64,000 nt of DNA. It comes from Malania oleifera (Eukaryota > Streptophyta > Magnoliopsida > Santalales > Ximeniaceae). The position numbers were made by a program, and so were the translations under genes. This document shows, piece by piece, positions 12,304 to 24,627 of the stretch; position 1 is the stretch's first letter, and each line of letters opens with the position of its first letter. Under the pieces are notes generated by a model that was not told where the DNA came from, ran no database searches, and was given only the letters and a program-made list of their open reading frames with translations. The stretch is from positions 18,010,049-18,074,048 of the forward strand of contig NC_080422.1 of assembly GCF_029873635.1 (NCBI RefSeq), read 5' to 3'.

Positions 12304-13601
12304 TAGTTTATTATTCGGTTTTTGCAAAATATTATTATTATATTAGGAGATGCAGATTTTAGAGCATGGAATTATAATTACTCAATTGTGTGACATGAGT
12401 TCATTACAGTTTAGTATAGTATTTATACAGTTTTACAGATATCATGTTTTACAGTATATTAGCATAAAATATTGATATGCAGTTTTTAGAAAATATGATT
12501 TATAGTATTTTTCAGAATGTTATGACTTCAAAACCATAACACTCAGTTATTCAGTCAGATATTCAGATTATGTAGTGCATGGAAATGTTATGGTTATTTC
12601 AAAATCATGGTAAAAACAGTAAGATAATTATAAATATCAGTACTAAATAGTATCAAACCCTAATGAAATATTTAGTCAGATTCAGACAGCAGAGTATGGT
12701 ACCGTTGTTATTTTCATATCAAAGTGCAACCACATATCTCAGATAGTATATGGATTCCGTCAACTGTGCCTATGGAGAGATTGTTGTCTCCCCAGTATTC
12801 TGGGTTGAGGAGGTCGGTTTGATGAGGTAGAGACTAGTTCTTGTGCTCGAAGAGATTACAGTGGGCTAGATTGGTGATTGGTAGAGTTTCAGATTGACTT
12901 ACCTGGTGGGCCAACCAGAGTTAAGTCCCGCCTATGGGCCGCACAACCCTATCATGAGGGGTTAAATCATGACATTCAGTTTCCACGGTATTATCACAGT
13001 TGTTTCTATATATACAGATTTACAATACAGTAGCATATTCATTATAATACTAGAATTATGTGTAATTAGAAAACTCAGATATAAAGTTGTATTTTAAATT
13101 ATAATAAATGCAACCTGCACAATATTCTAGACTATTAGTTTTACAGTTTCAGTATTATATCGTTATATTAAATGTGTAACTCAGTTTCCACATACTAGTA
13201 ATATCATGTTTCCTCTTACTGAGCATTGTCTCATCCCAATGACTTAACATTTTTTAGGTGATCCAGTTAGGCGAGCAGATTAAATTTGCAGGCAGCGAGG
13301 TTCTTGCGCTGCCCTTTTTGAAGGGTGAGTGTTTCCAAGGTATTGGTTGTTTGGGTAGATCCCAGTGTTTTTGATACATGTCACTAGGAGTTTTGTAATG
13401 TATATTTTGGGACTTTTTAGATTTATGGTATTGTCAATATAATATATAGTTTTATGCTTACCGCTGCTTAGGAATGTAATGTGAACAGAGTTTTCTCAAT
13501 GCTCCCTTGGGGTCTGAGATGTTTTTAGTAGATAATACAAGGAGGTTTGCTACATATGTTTAAGTAGGGGAAAAAATTAGCATGAAAATTAGGTTGTTAC
13601 A
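11406..13601 (+). mobile_element. 5' LTR of Tekay/Del-type gypsy element
   Basis: The 2196-bp LTR begins TGTAGAGACCC and ends GTTGTTACA. It is followed three bases later by a primer site with one change, TAGTATCAGAGC at 13605-13616. U3 carries several GTCGACGA palindromes (11490-11660), directly followed by a TATA box at 11666-11673 and a CT-rich leader. Downstream are a GCACAACCC...GGGGTTAAATCATGAC block (about 12940-12970) and a CTTACTGAG...TCTCATCCC block (13215-13237). Both recur in the other Tekay LTRs of the window. A TG/TA microsatellite lies at about 12270-12303. Confidence 0.8.
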
Positions 13602-14776
13602 GTTTAGTATCAGAGCCTAGATTGTTAGGTTTTGTAGACTCTAGAGTGCAGCAAAAACAATACCAAAATATAGGAAAAATGATTTGAGGTTTTTTTTTTT
13701 TTCCCTGTGGTCTGGATATAGGATTTTCATGGTGATTTCAGTGTCTTTCCTAGGGTGATGATTTCAAAAAGGCCATAGTAAACTATTGACGAGTCGTGTG
13801 TCTAGGTTACAGGATTGAATTTTAAGTTAAGATCAGGGAGGGTAGTTAATAGTGAATATAAGATTTCAATTAAAAGAAATAAATTAGATCTGTATAGGAG
13901 ATAGGATTCTTATATTATGCTCTTCATATTTTTAGGATGGATCCAAGGAGCAGTGGTACAAATGTTGGGGATGACGGAGCAGGACCTTCTAGCATGAGGG
14001 TAGAGATTTTGATGCAGTACTGTGCAGCGTCACCTAGCCGATGATGACTGAGATGGCTAGGAATTTGGGGGAGCGTGGCTGCACAATTGAGCAGTTTACG
14101 CATATGAAGCCCCCATATTTTACTGGAGGAGCTAACCCGATTATGGCTGAAAATTAGGTTTAGGACATTGAGGAGATACTGGCGGTGCTTTTATGTACAG
14201 ACGAACAGAAGGTGTCATTTTCGTCGTTTAAATTGACAGGGTCGGCAAAACGTTGGTGGAGGTCGGCAAAGCTTATTAAGGAGAAGAAACTTGATCTCGT
14301 GCCAGTTCAAGGAGCTATTCTTCGAGCGATATTTCCCTACTATCATTCGGAGTGTAAAGGTAACAAAACTCCTGCATTTAGCTAAGGGGCAGATGACAAT
14401 ATCACAGTATGTAGATGGTTTATTGAGTTGTCTCGATTTGCCCCACACTTGGCACCAGAAATGGAAAAGAAAGTAAGGAAATTTAAGGAAGGTTTGAGGC
14501 AGAACTTGTTTGAGCAAGTCATCGATTTTCGGGCTCAGACATTCACGGAGGTGGTGGATAGAGCTGTCATTATTAAGAGTGGCATGCAGAGGGATGTCGC
14601 AGCTCAGAGTCAGAGGAAGAGGCCCACACCTTAGGATTTTTAGGTGCTAGCCAGGGGCCATGGAGGGGAGACCGATATGGAGGAAGTTAGGGACAAATGA
14701 TGGAGCGCAGTGGTTCTTAGGGTGGACAGACTATTCCTATTTGTCCCATATGTGGCCGAAGGCATCTAAGACCTGG

Positions 14777-17365
14777 TGTAATGACCCGAAAAAAAAATTA
14801 TTAAAAAGAAAAATTAATTGATTAAAATTATTAATCAATCAATTAATTAAACATTATTCAATTAATGTATTAAATAAACAAGCAAAAAGAAATAGTATGA
14901 AAAAAAATAATTATTAATTAATTAATGAATTAATTAAATATTATTTAATTAAATAAATAATTAATTAAATAAAAAGTAATAGTAAAAAAAAAATGGAATA
15001 AAATATATATATATATTTATATATAAAGGTTATCTAAAAGTAAGTTAAAAGAAAAAAAGAAAAAAAAGAAAAAAAGAAAAGAAAAAAGAAGATGAAACTC
15101 AAATGTCTCTCTCTCAATCTCTCTCTGAACTTTCTCCTTCTTCCTCTGTTTCACCCGTCGCCTCTTCGTCTCCGCCTCTCTCTCTCCCCTCATTTTTCGA
15201 CGAATACTCAACCGATCGGGAAACGGAAGGTGCCATTGGGTTCCTAACTCCGCCGCCAACATTTCTACTGGAGTGGATTTGTCGTGGGAACGACTTAGGT
15301 ACTGTTCCTGGGGAAAGGTAATTTTTTCCCAATTCCTCAATTTCTGATTAAATCTGCTGTTGAATCGACGATCAGACACTACCACCGGGTCCTAATCGTC
15401 GTTATCGTCATTTTGACGTAGATAATTTTTTAATTGGGATTTTCTAGGCCCTACTCCAAAGCGAGAGTGAGATTTGAAAAATTTGGCAATTTGGCTAAAT
15501 TTAAGGGTATATTTATTTATTTAGGAATTATGACCCTAGAAAATATTTAAATAATATTTTATTTAAGAATAATTTATTGGAATTAGGAATTTAATTTTAG
15601 GGTCCGGGTGAGCACCGCAGGTATTTTTCGGAGTCCCTGTTGGCGTAGTTCAAGAAATTAGGTAAGGGAAAAAATATATATTAAATCAGAATTTTTATGA
15701 ATTTAATGGAAAAATAAACTGTGTTATATGTACGTGTATATGTTTCAGTATGGGTAAAATGCCAACTGTTTAAATTATATTTTTTTCGAGTTTAAGGCTT
15801 TTTATTAGATATGTATGTGTGAAAATGAACTGATGAAAGTGGAAAAATATTTTCAGAATATTTATGTAAGATATGAAAGGTATTTTTAATATATAAACAT
15901 TAAATATTGGTTGGCTTATTTTACAGGCAGTATATGAATTTTACTGTTAAATTGTGTGGCATGAGAATCTGTGCAAATATTTGTTAAATGTATGAGATGC
16001 AGGCTAAGTAAGTAAAACCATGAAAATAAAATATGATATAGACAATGTTGCCTGTGTGTGTTAATGCAATCATGTAAACAACTGAAAAATGCTGGGTAAA
16101 CAGCTAAAAGATGCTGGGTAAAACAGCTAAAAGTGGCTGAGTAAATGTGTCACAGCTGAAAGTGGTTGAGTAAATGTGTCACAGCTGAAAGTGGCTGGGT
16201 AAATGTAAAACAGCTAAAAGATGCTGGGTAAAACAGCTGAAAGATACTGGATAAAACAGTTGAAAGATGCTGGGTATGAAATGAAATGAAATGAAAAGGA
16301 AAATGAATGAAATGGAAATGAAATGTAAAATGTGAACAATGTAAAATGAGAAAGAGTCACTTAAAGTGAAATACAATGCAATGTTAAGCCATGAATATGA
16401 AGAGATGTGTATAATTAAATAATGATAGAAAGAAGGATGTATTATGATAATAGAAGTATGTATGTACGTAGAACATGTTACGATTGGGCGAGGCGTACCT
16501 TTCGCCTGAGGGCTTGCTGAGTAAGGCGAGTACACTAGTAGCTATAGATGTGGCAGTAGTCGCATAACGTACTAGGGCAGAGGGAACCTACTTGTATGGG
16601 CGGGTAGATTTCCTTATCCTTAGGGCCTTTGCCGGTAAACTATTGTTGAACGCGTGAGTACGAGATCAGTTTAACACTTGAGGGCTTACTGAGTAAGGTG
16701 AGTGCCCTAGTATGCTTAAATCGTGACCTTCGAGTTGCTAAATGTATCAGGGCAGAGGGATACTACTTGTATGGGCGGGTAATCACCCCTATTCTCAGGT
16801 AATCTCGTGGGTTAAACATTTGCATGTGTTTGTTTAGGATCAGAAAATGACTTTCAGTATTATGTTAATGATTTGCAAATATTATAAAATGATATGTATA
16901 ATCTCATGATGGTCACACACTGTTTTAATATATTGTTTCTTCCCTTACTGAGATGTGTCTCACCCGAATATGAATTCGTTTTTTTCAGGATTTCTTAGGA
17001 TCGAGCTTTGAGAACTCGAGATTTTATAACATTTTTTGGAGGATATAAGAAAAAAAGGTATATTTTTATGTTAATTTTGATATGTATATTTTATGTTTTA
17101 TAATTTATGTTTTAAGTTTTATAAGATATGGATGGTTGTGAAACATACTAGTATTAGTGGATAATGTTTTGGAGAAATATATATATTTGAATACTGGTGG
17201 ATGATTAATTTATTATGGTTGGTAGTTAGAATTAGTAAACTCTGGTATTATGTTATATGGAGATTATGGTTATATTTTCGCTGCATATATTATGGATTAT
17301 GGATTATCAGGGATTTTATCAGGTATAACGTGCCGGATCCGAGTTTAAGGGTTCGGTGCGTTACA
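14777..17365 (+). mobile_element. Solo LTR inside gag, TSD CCTGG
   Basis: The 2589-bp insert begins TGTAATGACCCG and ends GGTTCGGTGCGTTACA. It is flanked by perfect CCTGG duplications (14772-14776 and 17366-17370). No internal domain is present, so it is a solo LTR left by LTR-LTR recombination. It has a TATA-like stretch near 15003-15027, a CT-rich leader near 15100-15190, the conserved CTTACTGAG...TCTCACCC block at 16944-16965, a minisatellite at 16080-16275, and a doubled block of about 170 bp (about 16508-16620 and 16680-16795, both with GGGCTT.CTGAGTAAGG and TACTTGTATGGGCGGGTA). Open frames in its leader (72-122 codons) are low-complexity and not genes. Confidence 0.88.
16080..16275. repeat. 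Minisatellite inside solo LTR
   Basis: Roughly eight imperfect units of about 20-29 bp share the core CAGCTRAAAGATGCTGGGTAA. Variants include GTGGCTGAGTAAATGTGTCA. It lies in the middle of the 14777-17365 LTR and adds to that LTR's length. Confidence 0.7.
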
Positions 17366-17470
17366 CCTGGGCACATGTCTTGGTCATGTTAGGGATTGCC
17401 AGCCCAGGCACCAGCTCCTAGATCATTTCAAGGTGACCATCAGGTGCCCCATAAAGGCCAGTAGAGGAAC

Positions 17471-17935
17471 ACTGCACCGGCGAGGGTCTATGCGTTGACA
17501 CCGAGTGACGCCGAGGCAGCTGGAGATGTAGTTACAGGTACCTTTACTGCTTTTTCGTATAAAGTTGTTGTTTTGTTTGACACAAGTGCCACCCATTCTT
17601 TTATTTTGTCGAAGTATGCTAAATTGATTGGGTATGAGGCACGATTGTTAGATGTTGATATGGCTGTAGCTACGCCGACTGGATTAGTGGTGAGGTGTAG
17701 GAAGGTACTTAGGGATTTTCTAGTGGCCATTCAAGGAAAAGTACTGCTAGCTGATCTTGTGATATTAGATATGCAGGGGTTTGATGTAATTTGGGGTATG
17801 TATTGGTTGGTAGTTAATCATGCCAGTATTGATTGTCATTCGAAAGAAGTAATTTTCAGACCTCAGAGTGAACAAGAATATAGATTTATTAGTTCACGTG
17901 TGCGTACTTCACCACAGTTTGTGTTAGCTATTTAG
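17471..17935 (+). pseudogene. Tekay/Del aspartic protease domain, altered active site
   Basis: The frame from 17495 (MTPSDAEAAGDVVTGTF) runs 146 codons to a TAG at 17933. It is the typical linker and protease of Tekay/Del polyproteins: ALTPGDAEAAGDVVTGT-like, LFDTSATHSF, then VILDMQGFDVIWGMYWL, HASIDCHSKEVIFRP and SSRVRTSPQ. The catalytic triplet, normally D-S-G in LFDSGATHSF, reads D-T-S here, so the glycine is lost and the enzyme would be inactive. It normally matures the Gag-Pol polyprotein. The reading frame continues into RT only after a stop. Confidence 0.85.
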
Positions 17936-19362
17936 GTGAGGAAATTGATTCAAGATGGTTGCTAGGGATTTGTTGCCTACAGAAAAGAATTGTCAAAAGA
18001 AGAACTGGAACAAGTAGATATTTATATGGTTAGAGAATTTTCATATATTTTTTCAGAAGAATTACCTGGTTTACCACCAGATCGCGAAGTTGAATTTATT
18101 GTGGATCTTCTACTGGGGTCGACATCGGTATCTAAAGCACCTTATTGAATGGCAGCCAGGTTAAAGGAACTGAAAAATCAATTGCAAGAATTGCGGGATA
18201 AATGATTGATCAGGCCCAGTGTGTCGCCTTGGGGAGCACCAGTTCTATTTGTGAAGAAGAAAGATGGAACCATGAGGATGTGTATAGATTATAGGGAAAT
18301 AAATAAACTGACAGTCAAGAATAAATATTTTTTTTCCCAAGATCGATGATTTGTTTGATCAGCTCTAGGGGATCCAAGTCTATTCTAAAATTGACCTTCG
18401 GTTGGGTTACCATCAAGTGAAAGTTAGGGTAGAAGTCATTTCAAAGACGGAATTCCGAACTAGATATGGGCATTACGAGTTTCTGGTGATGCCATTTGGG
18501 TTAACTAACACACCAGTAGTATTTATGGATTTAATGAATTGGGTGTTTCATCAGTATTTAGACTAGTTTGTTGTAGTATTCATTGACGATATACTGGTCT
18601 ACTGGAGGAGTTTTAAGGAGCACGAGTATCATTTGAGGCTGGTGTTGCAGACATTGAGAGAAAGAAAGTTGTACGCAGAATTCAACAAATGTGAATTCTA
18701 GTTGAGGCAGTTTATGTTTCTTGGTCATGTGATCTTCGAGGACGGCATATCAGTTGACCCGAGTAAGATAGAGGCAGTAGTGAGTTGGGTGAGACCAAGG
18801 AATGTTCAAAAGGTTAGAAGTTTTCTGGGTTTGGTAGGCTGCTACTGACACGTTGTTGACGGTTTCACCAGATTATCAGATCCGCTAATACGACTCACGA
18901 GAAAAAACTGTGAGATTTGAATGGACCGATGACTGTGAACAGGGCTTTTAGAAATTGAAATAGAGGTTGGTCATTGCCCCAGTGTTAGTTATTCCATTAG
19001 GAGAGGATGGGTTCGTGATATACAGTGATGCGTCCTTGAAGGGACTTCGGTGCGGATTGATGCAGCATGGTAGGGTTATTGCATATGTTTCTAGGTAGCT
19101 TAAAAAATATGAGAAAAACTATCTTGTGCATGATTTGGAACTGGCTGCAGTGGTGTACGCTCTTAAGATTTAGAGACATTATTTGTATGGAGGGAAATGT
19201 GAAATCTTTATGGATCACAAAAGTTTAAAATATTTCTTCACTCAGAAAGAGCTAAATATGAGGCGAAGAAGATGGTTAGAACTTATTAAAGATTATGACT
19301 GCACTATTAGCTATCATCTAAGGAAAGCAAACGTGGTGGTTGATGCATTGAGCTGAAAGTCA
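17936..19362 (+). pseudogene. Tekay/Del reverse transcriptase and RNase H, multiple stops
   Basis: Translation shows ELPGLPPDREVEF near 18060, [20 protein letters not shown] near 18225-18285, [15 protein letters not shown] near 18380-18425, [12 protein letters not shown] near 18475-18510 and the catalytic FIDDIL at about 18580-18597. FLGHVI, SVDPSKIEAV and VRSFLGLVGCY follow, then RNase H pieces (YSDASLKGLRCGL near 19020, then DLELAAVVYALK, then HKSLKYFF). Many in-frame stops (for example TGA at about 18148 and TAG at about 18563) and frameshifts are present. The order of domains and the FIDDIL box place it in the Tekay/Del chromovirus lineage. It cannot make active enzyme. Confidence 0.85.
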
Positions 19363-19825
19363 GTGGGAGCAGTATTATCAGTAGTAGAGATTCAACACCA
19401 TATTCTGATGGATTTGGAGAGATTAGGAGTGGAACTGATAGAGGAGGATCACCAGTCATTCATTGCTAACCTGGTGATTCAGCCTATGTTGCAAGAGAGG
19501 ATTAAAGTTGGCCAGAATTTTGATCGAAAGTTAGAGGAGTTGATAGAGAAAGTGCAAGATGGACAGGAGGAGGATTTCAGCATATCAGATGATGGAGCCC
19601 TACGGTTCCGTACTAGATTATGTGTTCCGAAAGATGTCGAGATCAGGAGAACTATACTGAAGGAGGCTCATAGATCCCTATACACCGTGTATCCAGATAG
19701 TACTAAAATGTATCGGGATCTACGAGAATCCTTTTGGTGGAGCGGCATGAAAAAGGATGTTGCTAAATTTATAAAGCAATGCTTGACGTTCTAGCAGATA
19801 AAGGCTGAGCACCAGAGACCCACTG
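19363..19825 (+). pseudogene. Tekay/Del integrase N-terminal part
   Basis: The 143-codon open frame contains GALRFRTRLCVPKDVEIRR and EAHRSLYTVYPDSTKMYRDL. It then has FWWSGMKKDVAKFIKQCLTF and, across a TAG stop at 19792-19794, QIKAEHQRPTG. This is the HHCC zinc-binding region of a Tekay integrase. The normal H-x4-H pair is altered (YTVYP in place of Y.VHPG) and the Cys pair reads CLTF in place of C..C, so zinc binding is broken. Similarity stops at about 19825, where LTR-like DNA begins. Confidence 0.8.
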
Positions 19826-22800
19826 GTTTCATGGAGTAGTTGCGTGTTGGTAATGTAATCGCTGTGGAACTTCGGATTCATGGAGTAGTTGCGTACTTGT
19901 GTGAGCTACATTGTATTGGCAATGTAATCGTTGTGAAGTTTCGGGTTTCATAGTGTAGTTGCGTATTAGTGTGACGACACTGACCGTATGTTTTGGGTAT
20001 CGTATGTACTGGAATGAATTTGTGAAAATACTGGAACTGTATGGAAATTTTTTCAAACTGTATCGAAATGTATAGTGTTATGTTTTGCGTAAAATAACAC
20101 TGGTATGCCACACATTGATATAACTTGCTTTCTTCCTTACTGAGAGGTGTCTCACCCCGAATGTACGTACAATGTTTTCAGGTCCATCAGGTAGCCGTAT
20201 TTAGCATCCTAGAAATCGGAAGCGGGGGTGTCTTTAGCTGTTGTTAGTACCTGATTAGGTACGAGATTTTGTAACTGGGTTGTCGTGATGGTTTTTGTAA
20301 ACACCTGGTGTGATGACCCAAAAATATATATACGATTAAAGCACAATAATAATAAAATAATAAAAATGGTCATTAAGTTAATATCAATATAGAAGTGTTT
20401 TTTTCTGTAGGATCCTTGATTCCATGTTTGATGTCTAAGAAAGACCTTGTCTAAGCGAGTGCTCAGAGACCATTGCCGCTCAGTCGCTCCCTGGAGGTCG
20501 GCCTGGTCAAAATGGAATTTCATAAGATAAACAGGATAGACACTGTTTGTACACGTAAATAAGTATATATACATAAAATAGTGTTTTGACAGACATAATT
20601 TGTAGAAATACATAATAAGATAATAATAATAATATAGGTATCATATGTGGGGCCCACAAGACTATGTGGGGTCCACATGAGTCCTGGAGCCATAGGACAC
20701 TATTTATATACGTAAATAAGTACATAAAATAATGTTTTGACTGATATAATTTGTAAAAATATATGATAAAATAATAATAATATAGGTATCCTATGCGGGG
20801 CCCACAAGACTGTGTGGGGCCCACATGAGTCCCGAAGCCGTGTGGAGGTTTACACGAGTCTCGAAACTGTGTAGGGCTCATAAAATCGTATGAGGGTTAT
20901 TGGAATTACTTAGGATCCGTTTGGGTCTCGAAGTGGTGTGGGGCCCACAAGACCATGTGGGGCCCACATGAGTTTTCAAAATTCAAATTTAATTCTTATT
21001 CAAAAATAAATAATAAATAAATAAATACTAAAAATGGTTCAAAATTAATAACAATGATAATAATGATTAAGACAAATAATAAAATAATTAATTAACTAAT
21101 TGATTAATTAATTAGGTAAGTGATTAATTAAAAATTTATTTAATGGGAATGGTGGCAAGCACTCCCACATGGCCTCTATCCCCATCCCATACTCAACCCA
21201 TACTTGCCCATTCTTTAATTTTTTTAAAAATTATAATTTCACCCATCTCCCCACACTTTTATAAATTTCATTTCTTCCTCAAAATTTTCCTATAAATAGA
21301 GAGCTTTCAACCTTCATTTTTCACAACAATTTTTCCAAGGAAGAGAAGAATTAGTGAGTGAAAGAAATTGTGGTGGAGAGAGAATTTTTGAGTAAGTTCT
21401 CAATCACCCACTCTTTCCGATCTCATTTCTTAGAGATAGTTACAGTGTTCGTAAGGAAGAAGGTAAGTAAATTTTGATTATGTTAGTTTTTTTTTTTTAA
21501 TTTAAAATTCATACCCGAGTTTATTTTATGAGTAAATTTCAATTATGTTAATTAGTTCCACAAAATTTCCATGAGTTTATTTTTACGTGTATTTAATTAT
21601 ACCAGTTCTATCTTTAATATACTTGCATATATTTTTGGGTTAAGAAATATTCTAATCCTCTCGGGTAAATTTTCAACATTTATTTCTATTCAAAAATAAA
21701 ATTATATATTTTTAACACAAAAATTGTGTGGCATGAGTTTATTTTTAGATGAGATTTTCACGATATTATTTTAAATTGCATAAATTATAATAAAATGATT
21801 TTAAAACCCCTTATTGCAACGAAAGTTCAAAGTTACAGATGCTCGGTACTGCAGCTTAAAGTTTAGACGGATCAGAGTGCACCCACACTGTTTACAGAGT
21901 GGTTATTTATGTTAGTGGATTTCTCCTGAGTGCACACCTGGTTCCGGACCAGAACTTAATAAGAAAAATCTCACTTAAAGTTTACGTACGTTAATTTAGT
22001 TTGGTCGGCCAGCCAGCTAAGTCCAGTCTTCGGATCGCACAACCCAGTCATGGGGGTAAACATGACTTACGGCAAACAGGCCTAAGGGTGGTTTTTACAA
22101 TATATGTTTATACATATTTAATTACGTGTACAAAGTTACTGATGATTTGAAGGAAAAGTATAAGTTTACATGAAAATGATCATTTTAGTGCTTAAATAAC
22201 GATCTAAAGAAAACGTATAAGGAAAAGTATATGTATATTTATCATTAAATATTTATACAGTTTTAAAGTTAAATGTTTAATTTAACAGTTATAGTATATG
22301 ATTATAAAATTTTACTATTATAGTTGATAGTAAAAGTTTTATGTAGAAATTTTTAAATTTATATTTATTCTAGAGACAGTTTTGAAGTTATAATGTTAAA
22401 TATTGTTTTACGAAATTTTTAAAAAGCTCATTTTTGCCACACACTAATAATAATCTTATTTATTTACTGAGCGTCATCTCACTCCAATCATATTTTTATT
22501 TCAGATAACTCTGAAGAGCATATTGAAAATCAGGCTTAGCAAGCATGCGGGTGGGGATAGAAAAATAAAGATTGTTTAGAAATATTAGTATGATGCCAGA
22601 TATTTATGCTTATGTAATTTTTCTTCTTTTGAAATAAATGATTGTAATATGGATAATTAGTACTCTGGTTTAATAATAATTGAGTTTATTTGCTTCCGCT
22701 GTAAATCAATGGTAAAAAGTTAATATCCCAGGCCCCTCGGGGTTGGGGTGTTTCACCTGGAGTATGTATGGTATTTATGGGATTGTATACCTTTGTATTA

Positions 22801-23050
22801 TATGGGTTTGTATATCCTAGTTTTGTACAGACTCTGGTATGGTATGTTATATAGATAGATGAAACATTTTTCGTTGCGTAATTGATGAGTGTGGATGTAT
22901 ATGTGTATGCGTATAGGGTATCCGTGTACCCCACGGGATCGGACCCCCTTTTTGTATTGTATCATGTATGTTTGAGTTGATATAGTGACAGGTTAGGTTA
23001 TTATATTCACACCTGGGACCCATCTGCGGGTTCGGGGCGTGAGACCTCGG
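19826..23050 (+). mobile_element. Truncated Tekay-type LTR fragment, split by solo LTR
   Basis: The two outer pieces (19826-20308 and 22756-about 23044) form one LTR fragment. The left piece has three imperfect copies of TTCATGGAGTAGTTGCGT (19828, 19877 and 19948 areas) and the conserved CTTACTGAGAGGTGTCTCACCCC block (20136-20158). The right piece ends GGGTTCGGGGCGTGAGA, comparable to the GGTTCGGTGCGTTACA end of the 14777-17365 LTR. It sits where the integrase core should be. The 5' part of the LTR and the integrase core are missing, so it marks a deletion or recombination junction and not a clean insertion. Confidence 0.6.
20309..22755 (+). mobile_element. Solo LTR, TSD CCTGG
   Basis: The 2447-bp insert starts TGTGATGACCC and ends GGGTGTTTCA. 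It is flanked by perfect CCTGG duplications (20304-20308 and 22756-22760). A TATA box lies at 21291-21299 (TATAAATAG). Downstream are the GCACAACCCAGTCATGGGGG block near 22045 and the TTACTGAGCGTCATCTCACTCC block at 22463-22485. Near 20640-20970 it has several repeats of GTGGGGCCCACA. The family matches the 3' LTR that begins at 23888. No internal sequence is present. Confidence 0.88.
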
Positions 23051-23089
23051 GCTTGCGAGCTAGAGGTGGGGACGTAGGCATAGTTGATG

Positions 23090-23887
23090 GATAATCAGAG
23101 AACACAATTCAAATATTGGAGGATATGTTGCATGCATGTGTGTTGGATTTCAAAGGAAGTTGGATTCAGTATCTGCCATTGGTTAAGTTTGCCTACAATA
23201 ACAATGATCAATCAAGCATAGAGATGACACCTTATGTAACATTATATGGTTGGAGGTGCCGGTCTCCATTATATTAGGATGAGGTTGGTGAATGACAACT
23301 TTTGGGGCCAGAACCATACAACAAACTTCCTAAAAGATTAAGCTCATTTAGGATAGAAAAAAAATAGCTCAAAGTCAACAAAAGAGTTATGCTGATACCT
23401 GTCGACGATAGTTAGAGTTTGAAGTAGGAGATAATATATTTATGAAAGTTGCTCCAATGAAAGGAATCATGAGGTTTGGAAAGAACAGTAAGTTAAGCCT
23501 CAAGTATATTGGGTCATTTGAGATACTGAAGAGAATTGGTCCAGTCACTTAGAGAATAGCACTACCACCAGCATTATCCAAAATTCATTATATATTCCAC
23601 ATTTCAATGTTGAATAAGTACGGTCCAGACCCTTCTCATGTATTAAGTTATGAATCGTTGGAAGTCAACAATACTCTATAATGTGAAGAAGTACCAGTCC
23701 ATATTTTAGATAGAAAGGATCAGGAATTATGTACCAGAAGATTCCATTGGTAAAGGTACCCTAGCGCAACCATGCTATTGAGAAAGCATCATGACAATAA
23801 ATCAGGTACACATTTAAAAAATTCAATAGATTTTCATTAAGTTTGTAGTTAGCAAATTTCATGGACGAAATTATTATAAGGAGAGAA
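23090..23887 (+). pseudogene. Tekay/Del integrase C-terminal part and polypurine tract
   Basis: From DGXSENTIQILEDMLHACV at about 23080-23140 the translation follows the end of the integrase core: LDFKGSWIQYLPLVKFAYNN at 23143-23202, then MTPYVTLYG, KVAPMKGIMRFGK and ISMLNKYGPDPSHVL. It continues into the linker before the chromodomain (VHILDRKDQELCTR near 23698-23739). In-frame stops and frameshifts occur throughout. It ends in a coding tail close to FMDEIII and a purine tract AAGGAGAGAA at about 23878-23887, which would prime plus-strand synthesis at the adjacent LTR. Whether this stretch and the gag/RT upstream came from one element is uncertain because the LTR families differ. Confidence 0.75.
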
Positions 23888-24627
23888 TGATGTAAGAATA
23901 AAAAAATAAAATAAATAAATAAATAAATATATAATATAATATAAGATATTGACGGATGAGGAGAAGAAGGAACTCAAATTGAATTCCTTCAAATCAATCT
24001 CACTTGACACACACACATATCCCCACCTACTTGTATTAAAGCAAGCCTCTCACCCCAATGAATTTTATAAATTTCATCTTATCTTTCTCCTTCCCCTCCA
24101 TGCATGCAAGACAAATACCCCCCTTCGACAACGTATTTTATTTAATACAATCCTATCTTACCCCCCTTCCATGCGTCTCCCTTCTCCGCATGCAAGTAAT
24201 TTCAATCTCACCCCTCCCTAATTCCCTATAAATAGGATCAATTCTCAATTCATTTTCATGAGAAACTTTCAAAGAGGGAGTGAAGGAAAAAGTGAGGAAA
24301 AAATTTAGTGGTGGACGGAGCATTTTTATACACTTAAAATTCTTACTTCCCCACTCTTTCCAAAGTCATTTTAGGAATTCATATTTAACCACGTTAGAGG
24401 AATAGATCAGGGTAAGTGGGCTTGATTATATCAAATTTTCGTAAAATATATACCTAAGTTAGATTAAGTACGTGAATTTAATCAGTTTTTATTTATATAT
24501 ACCTGAGTTAGATTAAAGTACGTGGATTTGATCATATTCGCTTTTTATTTAAATATACTTGAGTATATTTTGTTAAGAAATATTATAATTTTTTTTTGAG
24601 TTATTTATAGCATTATAATAATTATTA

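Larger units (their letters stand above)
13937..17470 (+). pseudogene. Tekay/Del gag, decayed and split by a solo LTR
   Basis: The frame opens MDPRSSGTNVGDDG at 13937. After stops it matches the Tekay gag capsid-like domain: FTHMKPPYFTGGANPI, then LPCTDEQK-like and KLTGSAKRWWRS near 14185-14270, ELFFERYFPTIIRS near 14305-14350, and RKFKEGLRQNLFEQV near 14470-14520. The CCHC zinc knuckle is started by CPICG at about 14739-14756 and then interrupted by the solo LTR 14777-17365. Its remainder follows from 17366. Stops at about 14040 and 14157 and several frame changes make it non-functional. In an intact element this protein packages the RNA. Confidence 0.78.

Noticed and set aside
15017..15385. 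Overlapping open frames of 72-122 codons on both strands
   Set aside because: They fall in the CT-rich leader of a solo LTR and translate to low-complexity Ser/Pro/Arg-rich strings with no family resemblance.
16080..16275. Regular repeats considered as a CRISPR-like array
   Set aside because: Units vary, there are no unique spacers, and the location is inside a plant LTR.
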